DNA from: a bacterium
Lineage (GTDB): Bacteria; Desulfobacterota; DSWW01
Reading direction: 5' to 3'
Length of the DNA: 5,355 nucleotides
Assembly (NCBI GenBank): GCA_030609865.1
Contig: JAUWSZ010000235.1
Span: forward strand, 1-5,355
Shown here: positions 1 through 5,355 of the stretch, one piece after another
Layout: each line of letters begins with the position of its first letter
Position numbering within the stretch: the stretch's first letter is position 1
Notes under the pieces: generated by a model
Seen by the model: the letters and a program-made list of their open reading frames with translations, nothing else
Told to the model about the DNA's origin: nothing
Database searches by the model: none
Made by a program: the position numbers and the translations under genes

Positions 1-1520
1 GGCCGATCTTCATCAAGTTCGGGCAGCTGTTGTCCACGCGCCCCGATATCCTGTCTCCGGAATTCATCGAGTCCCTTACCGGGCTTCAGGAAAACGTGTC
101 GCCTCTCCCCTGGGCCGAGATCAAGGGGGAACTGGACCGAAACCTGCCGGGAAGCGTCCAGGAGATCTTCGACGGGATTGACGAAGAGCCGATGGCCACG
201 GCATCGGTCAGCCAGGTGCACCGGGCCAGGCTGAAAGACGGCAGGGAGGTGGTGGTCAAGGTCCGGCGGCCCGAGATCGAGGAGGTGATCCACGCCGACC
301 TGGATTTGCTCCGGGGCATTGCCAAGGTGCTCAAGGGCACGATCGTAGAGGTGAGCCGCCACAACCCGGAGCGTTGGGTCGACGAGTTTGCCGCGGCCAT
401 GGAGGAAGAACTCGACTTGACGAACGAGGTCCGTACGATCGAGACCTTCCGAAGCAACAGATCCCAGACCGGCCAGGTGGTCATCCCTGAAGTTCATGCA
501 AAGCTCAGTTCGTCGCGCATCATTGTCATGGAGTACCTCGAGGGGATATCGGTCACACAAGTCGAGGGCCGGGATCAGCGCAAGAGTATTGCCCGCATCC
601 TTCTGCAGGAGTTCTACAAGCAGGTGTTCGTCGACGGCTTCTTCCATGCGGATCCTCACCCCGGCAACGTTCGCTTCCTCAAGGACGGACACATCGGGTT
701 GATTGATTTCGGACTCGTGGGACGGCTCTCACCGCGGATGCGGGAACTGCTGGTACGTCTTGCCATGGCCGTTGCCTTCCGGGACTCTGAAAGGGTCGCA
801 AAGATCGTCTACGCTGCGGGCATCGCCAGGGAACGCGTCGACCTGGCCGCCCTGAGCCGCGATGTGGACGAGGTGTTCGGTACCGCACTCGGAAAATCCC
901 TGCAGGAGATCGACACCGAGATCGTGGTTCTTCAGTTCATGAACCTCGTCTCCCGGTACGGCGTTACACTCCCGCACGAACTGGCACTGCTCGGGAAGGC
1001 GGGCGTGAATATCGAGGGGGTCGTCCGGACGTTGGACCCGGAGATCGACATCTCCAGGGAATTGCTCCCCCAGGCATACCGGATGATATCCGTCCCGGAG
1101 GACCCGCAAGCCCTCATGACCGAAGGCTTCAAGCAGCTCGTGCGCCTGAAGGCGATGATGGAAGAGGTCCCGTTACAGATCGACCAGATCGTCACGGACG
1201 TGGCCGGCGGGAAGATGCACCTGAACGTCTCCTCCCATCAGCTCGACGGCCTCGTGCCGTCGATTCGAGAACTCGGTGCGCTCCTGGCGATCGGCATGGT
1301 GGCCGCTGCGAGCATCGTGGCCGCTGCGCTCCTGGTCATCCCCTATTTTGGGGACATGACCCTTCGCGGGATCCCGGTGCTGCCCGTGATCGCCGCCGGG
1401 ATGGCCGTGTACGCAGGCTTTCTGATGACCGTGGTCGTCACGTGGGCACTCTTGCGCGGACGGGACCTGCGAATTCAGCTCAGCCGCTGGGCCTCTTTGC
1501 TCCGGTGGTGGAAGAAGTAG
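1..1520 (+). CDS. ubiB: UbiB/AarF (ABC1) family atypical kinase-like protein, 5' end missing
   Basis: The reading frame is open from the left edge (first whole codon at base 3) to TAG at 1518-1520, so the gene begins outside the window; the TTG at 30 is an internal leucine codon. About 505 residues are visible. The family signature is complete apart from the N-terminus. It has the KFGQ motif at 15-26, just before STRPDIL, and an alanine/serine-rich nucleotide loop (ATASVSQVH, 195-221) in place of a glycine-rich loop. The VVVKV lysine codon is at 258-260, the ExD-type segment EEELDLTNE at 402-428, the catalytic-loop motif FHADPHPGN at 642-668 and DFG at 705-713. Two hydrophobic helices close the protein (about 1266-1340 and 1368-1454), followed by a basic tail, as in membrane-anchored UbiB. 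Family members are atypical ATPases/kinases that support ubiquinone and other isoprenoid-lipid metabolism at the inner membrane. The exact substrate here is unknown, and in an anaerobe it need not be ubiquinone. It is convergent with the downstream minus-strand operon. Confidence 0.93.
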   Translation, partial: PIFIKFGQLLSTRPDILSPEFIESLTGLQENVSPLPWAEIKGELDRNLPGSVQEIFDGIDEEPMATASVSQVHRARLKDGREVVVKVRRPEIEEVIHADLDLLRGIAKVLKGTIVEVSRHNPERWVDEFAAAMEEELDLTNEVRTIETFRSNRSQTGQVVIPEVHAKLSSSRIIVMEYLEGISVTQVEGRDQRKSIARILLQEFYKQVFVDGFFHADPHPGNVRFLKDGHIGLIDFGLVGRLSPRMRELLVRLAMAVAFRDSERVAKIVYAAGIARERVDLAALSRDVDEVFGTALGKSLQEIDTEIVVLQFMNLVSRYGVTLPHELALLGKAGVNIEGVVRTLDPEIDISRELLPQAYRMISVPEDPQALMTEGFKQLVRLKAMMEEVPLQIDQIVTDVAGGKMHLNVSSHQLDGLVPSIRELGALLAIGMVAAASIVAAALLVIPYFGDMTLRGIPVLPVIAAGMAVYAGFLMTVVVTWALLRGRDLRIQLSRWASLLRWWKK

Positions 1521-1529
1521 AACCGATAA

Positions 1530-1616
1530 GGGGGACGTTGTTTAATTCGTTAACTTTCTCCCTATATTATTTTACGGTTCTGGGGACTTAAGTTACCGAA
1601 TTAAACAACGTCCCCC
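1530..1616. repeat. Long imperfect inverted repeat, REP/MITE-like, with GGGGGAC...GTCCCCC ends
   Basis: The left arm at 1530-1556 and the right arm at 1590-1616 are reverse complements over 27 bp with a single mismatch (1550 against 1596); the outer 20 bp (1530-1549 and 1597-1616) match perfectly. The arms enclose a 33-nt AT-rich loop (1557-1589). The GGGGAC core recurs inside the loop side at 1582-1587. The element begins 9 bp after the UbiB stop codon, in the gap between two convergent genes. No T-run follows either arm, so it is not a standard Rho-independent terminator, although the RNA would fold strongly in either direction. Size, palindromic ends and intergenic position resemble REP/BIME units mobilised by RAYT (Y1-type) transposases or a short MITE. 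No transposase is present, and that class is an inference. Confidence 0.8.
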
Positions 1617-1639
1617 AACGTCCCTTAAACAACGTCCCC
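1601..1639. repeat. Partial tandem duplication of the inverted-repeat right arm
   Basis: The 15-mer TTAAACAACGTCCCC occurs at 1601-1615 and again, identically, at 1625-1639, giving a 24-bp period. A shorter AACGTCCC stub lies between them at 1617-1624. The second copy could also pair with the left arm of the inverted repeat (1531-1545), so two alternative hairpins are possible. This looks like repeat growth by slippage or a nested second insertion of the same element. Confidence 0.8.
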
Positions 1640-1678
1640 TATTTTCAACTTCGCCCGTAGGGCTCGAACCTTCCACAC

Positions 1679-1710
1679 TTGCACCACTCTCGCTTCGAAG
1701 TTTCGTGCAA
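1679..1710 (-). other. Small hairpin downstream of the Fe-S protein gene
   Basis: TTGCAC (1679-1684) pairs with GTGCAA (1705-1710), and the 20-nt interior holds the 8-bp palindrome CTTCGAAG (1693-1700). It begins 8 bp beyond the stop codon of the minus-strand Fe-S gene, where a transcript end would be expected. There is no U-tract, so a role as terminator or RNA 3'-end stabiliser is only possible. A second tiny stem, GCCC-GTA-GGGC, lies at 1653-1663. Otherwise I see no gene in 1640-1718. Confidence 0.35.
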
Positions 1711-1718
1711 CATGCGGG

Positions 1719-2825
1719 CTAATGATTCTCACGGCTCATGGCTTCATCCAGTTCTCGTGATGTTTCGAAAGCGATAGAAGTACGCTCGACCCGGTGCAGC
1801 TTCAAGGTTTCCTGCGGACATGCCAGGGTGCACACGCCGCAACCGATGCATTTATCGACATCAACTCGTATCTGATCGGTTTTCTCGTCCAGGGTGATGG
1901 CTTCGAAGAAACATCGTTCCGTGCAGGTTCCGCAGGCAATGCAGTCTTCACCCGCCCTGGGCACGAAGTTGGATGGAGACATGGCGTCCGGATTGTCCCA
2001 CCTTGTCCTTCCCCGCAGCTGAGAGCAGCAACATCCGCAGCAGAGGCAGATGAGCCGGTCGCCGACACGGGCATTGTGTGTATGGCCCACGAGACCGAAT
2101 TCGACCATTTCATCGAAGTAGTCGATCGCCTGCTGTTTGGTCACACGCTTGCCCAGGCCAGTTGACTCAAAAATCAGGGCGGCGCCGCCGATAAAGATGC
2201 AGGCCCCGATCGGGAATTTGTCCTTGCACTCACGAATTCCCAGCTTCTCGGTTCGGGTGCGGCAGGGGCAGGGAACCAGGGCCAATTCTTCCGCCGTGTG
2301 GTTCAGTATATAATCATGGGCCTCTTCAGCCGCCAGGACTTCCTCGTTCGCTTCGATGGTCCGGTCTATTGGAATGACGCGGCCGACAGGCGTGCCCTTC
2401 TTCACGGTTTCGTAATTCTTGTAGAACCCGCTCTCGATGAAATACTCCTTGTAGAGGTGGGCGGCTTCGATGTCGCCGGGCTTGATCTCGGGGTAGAAAT
2501 TGTGGGCGTTTAGCAGCATGGGGATAATGGGCAGGCAGTACATGTTGCCAAGTCCGATGACGCCGCTTTTTGCCTGCACATCGGCCAGGATCTTCTCCAC
2601 GTACTCCAGGTCTCTTCCGCAGGCTTCCGCCACCTGCTGGGAGGACGTGAACGTATCCAGGAGATTCAAGTGCTGAACGATGCGAGCCTCCTCGGGCGAA
2701 TAGAGGAGTTTGAGATGCTTGATGAAGGCCTCATGAATGCTCCCATCCTCGGCCTTGGGAGCGGTGTGCGGATCCTGCTCATCGATCTTCCGTGCGATGC
2801 GGGCGTACGCTGATGTGTCTTCCAT
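1719..2825 (-). CDS. Cysteine-rich 4Fe-4S dicluster ferredoxin-like protein with N-terminal helical/winged-helix-like region
   Basis: This 368-residue protein probably carries or delivers electrons through Fe-S clusters in the cytoplasm; no signal peptide or membrane helix is seen. The C-terminal quarter has two classical 4Fe-4S motifs: CxxCxxCxxxC at C295/C298/C301/C305, followed by Phe instead of the usual Pro, and CxxCxxCxxxCP at C326/C329/C332/C336. Upstream are a CPCR motif (C186, C188), C200, C209, and the dense CLCCGCCC run at 260-267 with six cysteines in eight residues, suggesting an additional metal or cluster site. Residues about 37-100 look like a helical, winged-helix-like segment; I do not claim DNA binding. 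The start at ATG 2825 is preferred because AGAAAGG lies 7 nt upstream. A longer frame to 2939 would overlap the preceding gene by 64 bp and adds a non-conserved-looking basic stretch. It is the third gene of the operon, 50 bp after the flavin reductase, for which it is a candidate redox partner. The exact family name is not recognised. Confidence 0.88.
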   Translation of the reverse strand: MEDTSAYARIARKIDEQDPHTAPKAEDGSIHEAFIKHLKLLYSPEEARIVQHLNLLDTFTSSQQVAEACGRDLEYVEKILADVQAKSGVIGLGNMYCLPIIPMLLNAHNFYPEIKPGDIEAAHLYKEYFIESGFYKNYETVKKGTPVGRVIPIDRTIEANEEVLAAEEAHDYILNHTAEELALVPCPCRTRTEKLGIRECKDKFPIGACIFIGGAALIFESTGLGKRVTKQQAIDYFDEMVEFGLVGHTHNARVGDRLICLCCGCCCSQLRGRTRWDNPDAMSPSNFVPRAGEDCIACGTCTERCFFEAITLDEKTDQIRVDVDKCIGCGVCTLACPQETLKLHRVERTSIAFETSRELDEAMSRENH

Positions 2826-2832
2826 ATGCTGG

Positions 2833-2839
2833 CCTTTCT
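2833..2839 (-). promoter_or_regulatory. Ribosome binding site of the Fe-S protein gene
   Basis: AGAAAGG on the minus strand ends 7 nt before the ATG at 2825. It decides the start in favour of the 368-residue form over the longer frame that would begin inside the preceding gene. Confidence 0.6.
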
Positions 2840-2875
2840 GATGCGTCAAGGATGATGGGGTCGATCGTGAGTTTT

Positions 2876-3952
2876 TTACTCTCTCATGAAAATATTGAAG
2901 CCCAAGGTTTCTGAAAAGGCGGCGTGCACCCTGTTGCAAGCCTCCATCTCTTCATTAGCCAGGTCGCGGAAGTGTTCGATAGCAGGCCTTCCTGACCTGA
3001 CGCTCTCCACGACTGCTTCGCCGGCCGCCTTCCCTGAGACCAACGAGGAGGTGATCCCTTCGCCACCTCGCAGGAACCCGCCTGCCTCGCCTGTCAGAAG
3101 GAGTTGCCCCGAGCCCAGGCAATAGTTCTTCCGTGCGGACATATCGGTCAGAACGATACCGTGCCTGGAGGCTTCGCTCTTTACGACGAGGCCGTGGTCT
3201 TTTTCCAGATGGCTTCGGAAGGCCGCGAAGTACTGTTTCACGGATTCCCGTTGCTGAACGCCCGTAACCACTACGATCTTGCCGTCCTTGTGGAACACTG
3301 TGGCAAAGTAACCCGTAAGGCTTCTATCCATAAAAAGGTACAGCCATCCGGGTTCCAGGTCAATTTGCCCCTCGTAGATCTCCTCGTAGTTCGGAACCAG
3401 CCCGACACTCTTTTCAAACCCTGGAAAGGCGGTTCTGCGAACCCTGGAGAGGGTTCCGTCGGCACCGATCAGGCATTTCGTCCGCACCGAGACTTCTTGA
3501 TCCAGATGTCTCAGCTTGACGACGTAATCTTGCCCTTCCGTTTCAAAATCATCGAAACGGCAGTTGTCAACGAGATCGGCGTCCGTTTGAGAGCAGAGCC
3601 AGAAATCGAGGTCAGACCGCCAGGTATTGAACCCCTCTTCCTCGAGGTCTTCTCCTTCGTCGAAGATAGAGAAAGGAACATCCATGACAGGGCTGTCAAT
3701 CGTGGCGAACACACGATTCCCTTTGATCCGTTCCGGACTGCAGAGGATTTCACTCGGGATCTCACCAAAGTGATCGGTGACGAACTTCCGTGAACTGGGG
3801 AACAGAATGCCGCTGCACATCTTGTACCTTGGCAGCTTGTCCCGTTCCACGATCAGGGTTTCCAGGCCTGTTCCGCTCAGCGCCTTGGCTGCACCCGCTC
3901 CTGCCGGACCTGATCCGACGATGATCACATCATACCTATTCTTCAAACCCAT
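2876..3952 (-). CDS. Geranylgeranyl reductase family FAD-dependent oxidoreductase
   Basis: This 358-residue flavoprotein belongs to the geranylgeranyl reductase/BchP-like branch of the PHBH-fold oxidoreductases. The family reduces isoprenoid double bonds in lipids, quinones or chlorophyll side chains. Visible motifs, in order, are the Rossmann FAD site GSGPAG (13-18), an acidic residue at the end of the second strand (VERD, E36) for the adenosine ribose, PRYKMCSG (41-48) matching the family P-x-x-K-x-C-x-G segment, RSDLDFWL (112-119), the GADG motif (163-166) followed by SRVRR, and the FAD-pyrophosphate motif TGEAGGFLRGGEGI (287-300). In the last motif Glu288 stands where many members have Asp. 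Length is slightly short but complete. The ATG at 3952 has a strong GGGGAGAG sequence 4 nt upstream and lies 13 bp after the inositol-phosphate synthase stop, so the genes are probably co-transcribed. The substrate is not determined by sequence: archaeol-like lipid, polyprenol, menaquinone tail or another alkene are all possible. Confidence 0.9.
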   Translation of the reverse strand: MGLKNRYDVIIVGSGPAGAGAAKALSGTGLETLIVERDKLPRYKMCSGILFPSSRKFVTDHFGEIPSEILCSPERIKGNRVFATIDSPVMDVPFSIFDEGEDLEEEGFNTWRSDLDFWLCSQTDADLVDNCRFDDFETEGQDYVVKLRHLDQEVSVRTKCLIGADGTLSRVRRTAFPGFEKSVGLVPNYEEIYEGQIDLEPGWLYLFMDRSLTGYFATVFHKDGKIVVVTGVQQRESVKQYFAAFRSHLEKDHGLVVKSEASRHGIVLTDMSARKNYCLGSGQLLLTGEAGGFLRGGEGITSSLVSGKAAGEAVVESVRSGRPAIEHFRDLANEEMEACNRVHAAFSETLGFNIFMRE

Positions 3953-3956
3953 ACCA

Positions 3957-3964
3957 CTCTCCCC
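3957..3964 (-). promoter_or_regulatory. Ribosome binding site of the geranylgeranyl-reductase-like gene
   Basis: GGGGAGAG on the minus strand sits 4 nt before the ATG at 3952 and starts 2 nt after the TAA of the upstream gene (3968-3966). This placement supports translational coupling within one operon. Confidence 0.7.
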
Positions 3965-3965
3965 G

Positions 3966-5297
3966 TTACTTGGAGTTCGGGTAGTACTCCACGCCCAGGT
4001 GAGTGATCAGTTCCTCGCCCATCAGGTAACGCAGGTTGTTCTTCATCTTGGAAAGCTGAATGAACAAGTCGTGTTCCGGGTACAGGCCTTCTGGGACGAT
4101 CGGGTTCTTGAAGTAGAAAGACAGCCACTCCTGGATCCCGTACTTCCCCGCCCGTTTGGCCAGATCCATCAGAAGGATCAGGTCCAGGGCGATCGGAGCG
4201 GCGAGAATCGAGTCCCTGCACAGGAAGTCGATCTTGATCTGCATCGGGTACCCCATCCAGCCGAAGATGTCGATATTGTCCCACCCCTCTTTGTTGTCGC
4301 CCCGGGGCGGGTAGTAGTTGATCCTCACCTTGTGGTACGAATTGCTGTAGAGTTCCGGGTACAAATCGGGCTGCAGGATGTGTTCGAGCACGCCGAGCTT
4401 GCTCACCTCTTTCGTCCGGAAGGAATCCGGGTCATCGAGCACCTCTCCGTCCCGGTTGCCCAGGATGTTCGTGGAGAACCACCCGGCGAGGCCGAGCATC
4501 CGAGCCTTCAGGGCCGGTGCGATCACCGTTTTCATCATTGTCTGGCCGGTCTTGAAGTCGTCTCCGGCCACCGGGGACTTTGTCTGGTGCGCCAGGGAGA
4601 GGAGGGCAGGGATGTTCTCAGTGAGGTTCGGAGCGCCGTTGACAAAGGGAATGCCGTTTCGGATCGCCGCGTAGGCGTAGATCATGCTGGGCGCAATGGC
4701 AGGGTCGCTTTCCTTGAGACCCCTTTCGAATCGCTCCAGATCCGCGTGCACTTCCTGAGCCTGCAGAAACACCTCGGTGGATCCGCACCAGACCATCACC
4801 AACCGGGAACAGCCCGTCTTGTCCTTGAAGGCGGCGATGTCCTTCTGCAGCTTGTCCGCAAGGTGCATCTTGGTCTTGCCTTCCTTGACCCAGTTCCCGT
4901 GCAACCTCCGGACGAATGCCGGGTCAAAGACCGCCTTCATCGGCCGGATCGCCTTCAGCTCGTTTCGAATCGGTTGAAGGTGCTCTTGACGCAACACGCC
5001 GGCGGCGACTGCCATCTGGTAGGCGTTTTTACCGTGGATGTCCCACCCTCCGAAGACGAGGTCATCTAAACCGGCTATGGGCACGAAATCCTTGATGCGC
5101 GGCCTGCGCCTCTCGGTTCGCTTGCCCAGGCGAATCGTCCCCATCTGCGTGAGAGAGCCGATCGGCAGGCTGAGGCCCTTCCTAATCGAGAGCGCGCCGG
5201 CCATCAGGGTCGTTCCCACGGCGCCGATGCCCGGAACCAGCACGCCGAGCTTGCCTTTCGGCGAAGCGATCTTCCTTTTCTTTTGCCCTTGTTGCAT
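3966..5297 (-). CDS. ino1: Myo-inositol-1-phosphate synthase (inositol-3-phosphate synthase)
   Basis: This 443-residue cytosolic enzyme converts glucose 6-phosphate to 1D-myo-inositol 3-phosphate using tightly bound NAD that is reduced and re-oxidised in the cycle. Sequence support includes the NAD-binding glycine motif GIGAVGTT (23-30), the core active-site segment AGDDFKTGQT (244-253) with Lys249, TNILGNRDGEVL (276-287) corresponding to the eukaryotic NHLGNNDG region, KEVSKLGV (296-303), and DSILAAPIALDLILL (362-376) near the C-terminus. The form LGNRDGEVLDDP plus PPRGDNKEGWDNIDIFGW is typical of the bacterial subfamily known from Bacteroidetes and similar phyla rather than the actinobacterial or archaeal short forms. 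Length is normal. The start at ATG 5297 has GGGGAGG 5 nt upstream. It is the first gene of a three-gene minus-strand operon, which suggests its product feeds a lipid headgroup; no phosphatidylinositol-type synthase or phosphatase is in the window. An osmolyte role is the main alternative. Confidence 0.95.
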   Translation of the reverse strand: MQQGQKKRKIASPKGKLGVLVPGIGAVGTTLMAGALSIRKGLSLPIGSLTQMGTIRLGKRTERRRPRIKDFVPIAGLDDLVFGGWDIHGKNAYQMAVAAGVLRQEHLQPIRNELKAIRPMKAVFDPAFVRRLHGNWVKEGKTKMHLADKLQKDIAAFKDKTGCSRLVMVWCGSTEVFLQAQEVHADLERFERGLKESDPAIAPSMIYAYAAIRNGIPFVNGAPNLTENIPALLSLAHQTKSPVAGDDFKTGQTMMKTVIAPALKARMLGLAGWFSTNILGNRDGEVLDDPDSFRTKEVSKLGVLEHILQPDLYPELYSNSYHKVRINYYPPRGDNKEGWDNIDIFGWMGYPMQIKIDFLCRDSILAAPIALDLILLMDLAKRAGKYGIQEWLSFYFKNPIVPEGLYPEHDLFIQLSKMKNNLRYLMGEELITHLGVEYYPNSK

Positions 5298-5302
5298 GTA
5301 AG

Positions 5303-5309
5303 CCTCCCC
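5303..5309 (-). promoter_or_regulatory. Ribosome binding site of inositol-phosphate synthase
   Basis: GGGGAGG on the minus strand is a strong Shine-Dalgarno sequence 5 nt before the ATG at 5297 and fixes that start codon. Confidence 0.75.
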
Positions 5310-5326
5310 GCCGTCATAGGAAACGA

Positions 5327-5332
5327 AATATA
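5327..5332 (-). promoter_or_regulatory. Possible -10 element of the minus-strand operon
   Basis: TATATT on the minus strand lies in an AT-rich leader 30 nt before the first start codon, in contrast to the GC-rich genes. A convincing -35 hexamer is not visible at the right spacing before the window edge (GTCTTT at 5350-5355 is poor), so this is a weak call. An AAAAGGAG stretch at 5335-5342 also looks Shine-Dalgarno-like but has no start codon suitably placed after it. Confidence 0.3.
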
Positions 5333-5355
5333 TACTCCTTTTAGATAGAAAAGAC

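Noticed and set aside
1530..1616. Rho-independent terminator for the UbiB gene
   Set aside because: The stem is long enough, but the loop is 33 nt and no T-run follows on either strand; a mobile-type repeat explains it better.
1530..1639. CRISPR-like repeat cluster
   Set aside because: The copies are mostly inverted arms with one partial tandem copy; there is no regular repeat-spacer pattern and no cas gene.
1653..1720. Possible tRNA on the minus strand (GGTTCGAGCC looks like a T-arm, with GCCCG/CGGGC ends)
   Set aside because: The T-stem pairs poorly, the 7-bp acceptor stem in register with the T-loop is absent, no anticodon arm is found and the total length is too short.
2826..2939. N-terminal extension of the Fe-S protein to an ATG at 2939
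   Set aside because: It would overlap the preceding gene by 64 bp, and the internal ATG at 2825 has a well-placed ribosome binding site.
3104..3793. Plus-strand open frame of 229 codons
   Set aside because: Antisense to the geranylgeranyl-reductase-like gene, with no recognisable domain or good ribosome binding site; a shadow frame.
3777..5069. Long plus-strand open frame of 430 codons
   Set aside because: It lies fully antisense to inositol-phosphate synthase, whose conserved motifs are unmistakable; its translation has a low-complexity, His/Val/Pro-rich composition typical of a GC-driven shadow frame.

Overview
The window comes from a bacterial chromosome with fairly high GC and four tightly packed protein genes. 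The gene content (an Fe-S-rich protein, a flavin reductase of the geranylgeranyl reductase family, a bacterial-type inositol-phosphate synthase and a UbiB/AarF kinase-like protein), together with a GGGGAC/GTCCCC palindromic repeat, fits an anaerobic or metabolically versatile bacterium. A Desulfobacterota/deltaproteobacterial or related lineage is my best guess, but this rests on gene style and is not proven.

Layout. Positions 1-1520 (+) hold the 3' part of a UbiB/AarF family gene whose start lies left of the window. Positions 1521-1718 are a convergent intergenic region with a long imperfect inverted repeat (1530-1616), a partial tandem copy of its right arm (to 1639) and a smaller hairpin (1679-1710). 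Positions 1719-5297 (-) hold three co-directional genes. In transcription order they are myo-inositol-1-phosphate synthase (5297-3966), a FAD-dependent geranylgeranyl-reductase-like oxidoreductase (3952-2876) and a cysteine-rich protein with two C-terminal 4Fe-4S motifs (2825-1719). The gaps are 13 and 50 bp, and each gene has a recognisable Shine-Dalgarno sequence, so they look like one operon. The last 58 bp (5298-5355) are the leader of the first gene and may hold part of its promoter.

How the genes may work together. Inositol-phosphate synthase makes the polar headgroup precursor of inositol lipids. Geranylgeranyl reductases saturate isoprenoid chains of lipids or quinones, and at least one archaeal member needs a ferredoxin as electron donor. 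The third gene encodes a plausible electron carrier. The most interesting reading is therefore a small lipid or isoprenoid-modifying module: headgroup supply, chain saturation and a dedicated Fe-S electron donor. The UbiB-type gene, from a family tied to isoprenoid quinone/lipid metabolism, lies convergently next to it. No lipid synthase or prenyltransferase is visible here, so the module remains an inference.
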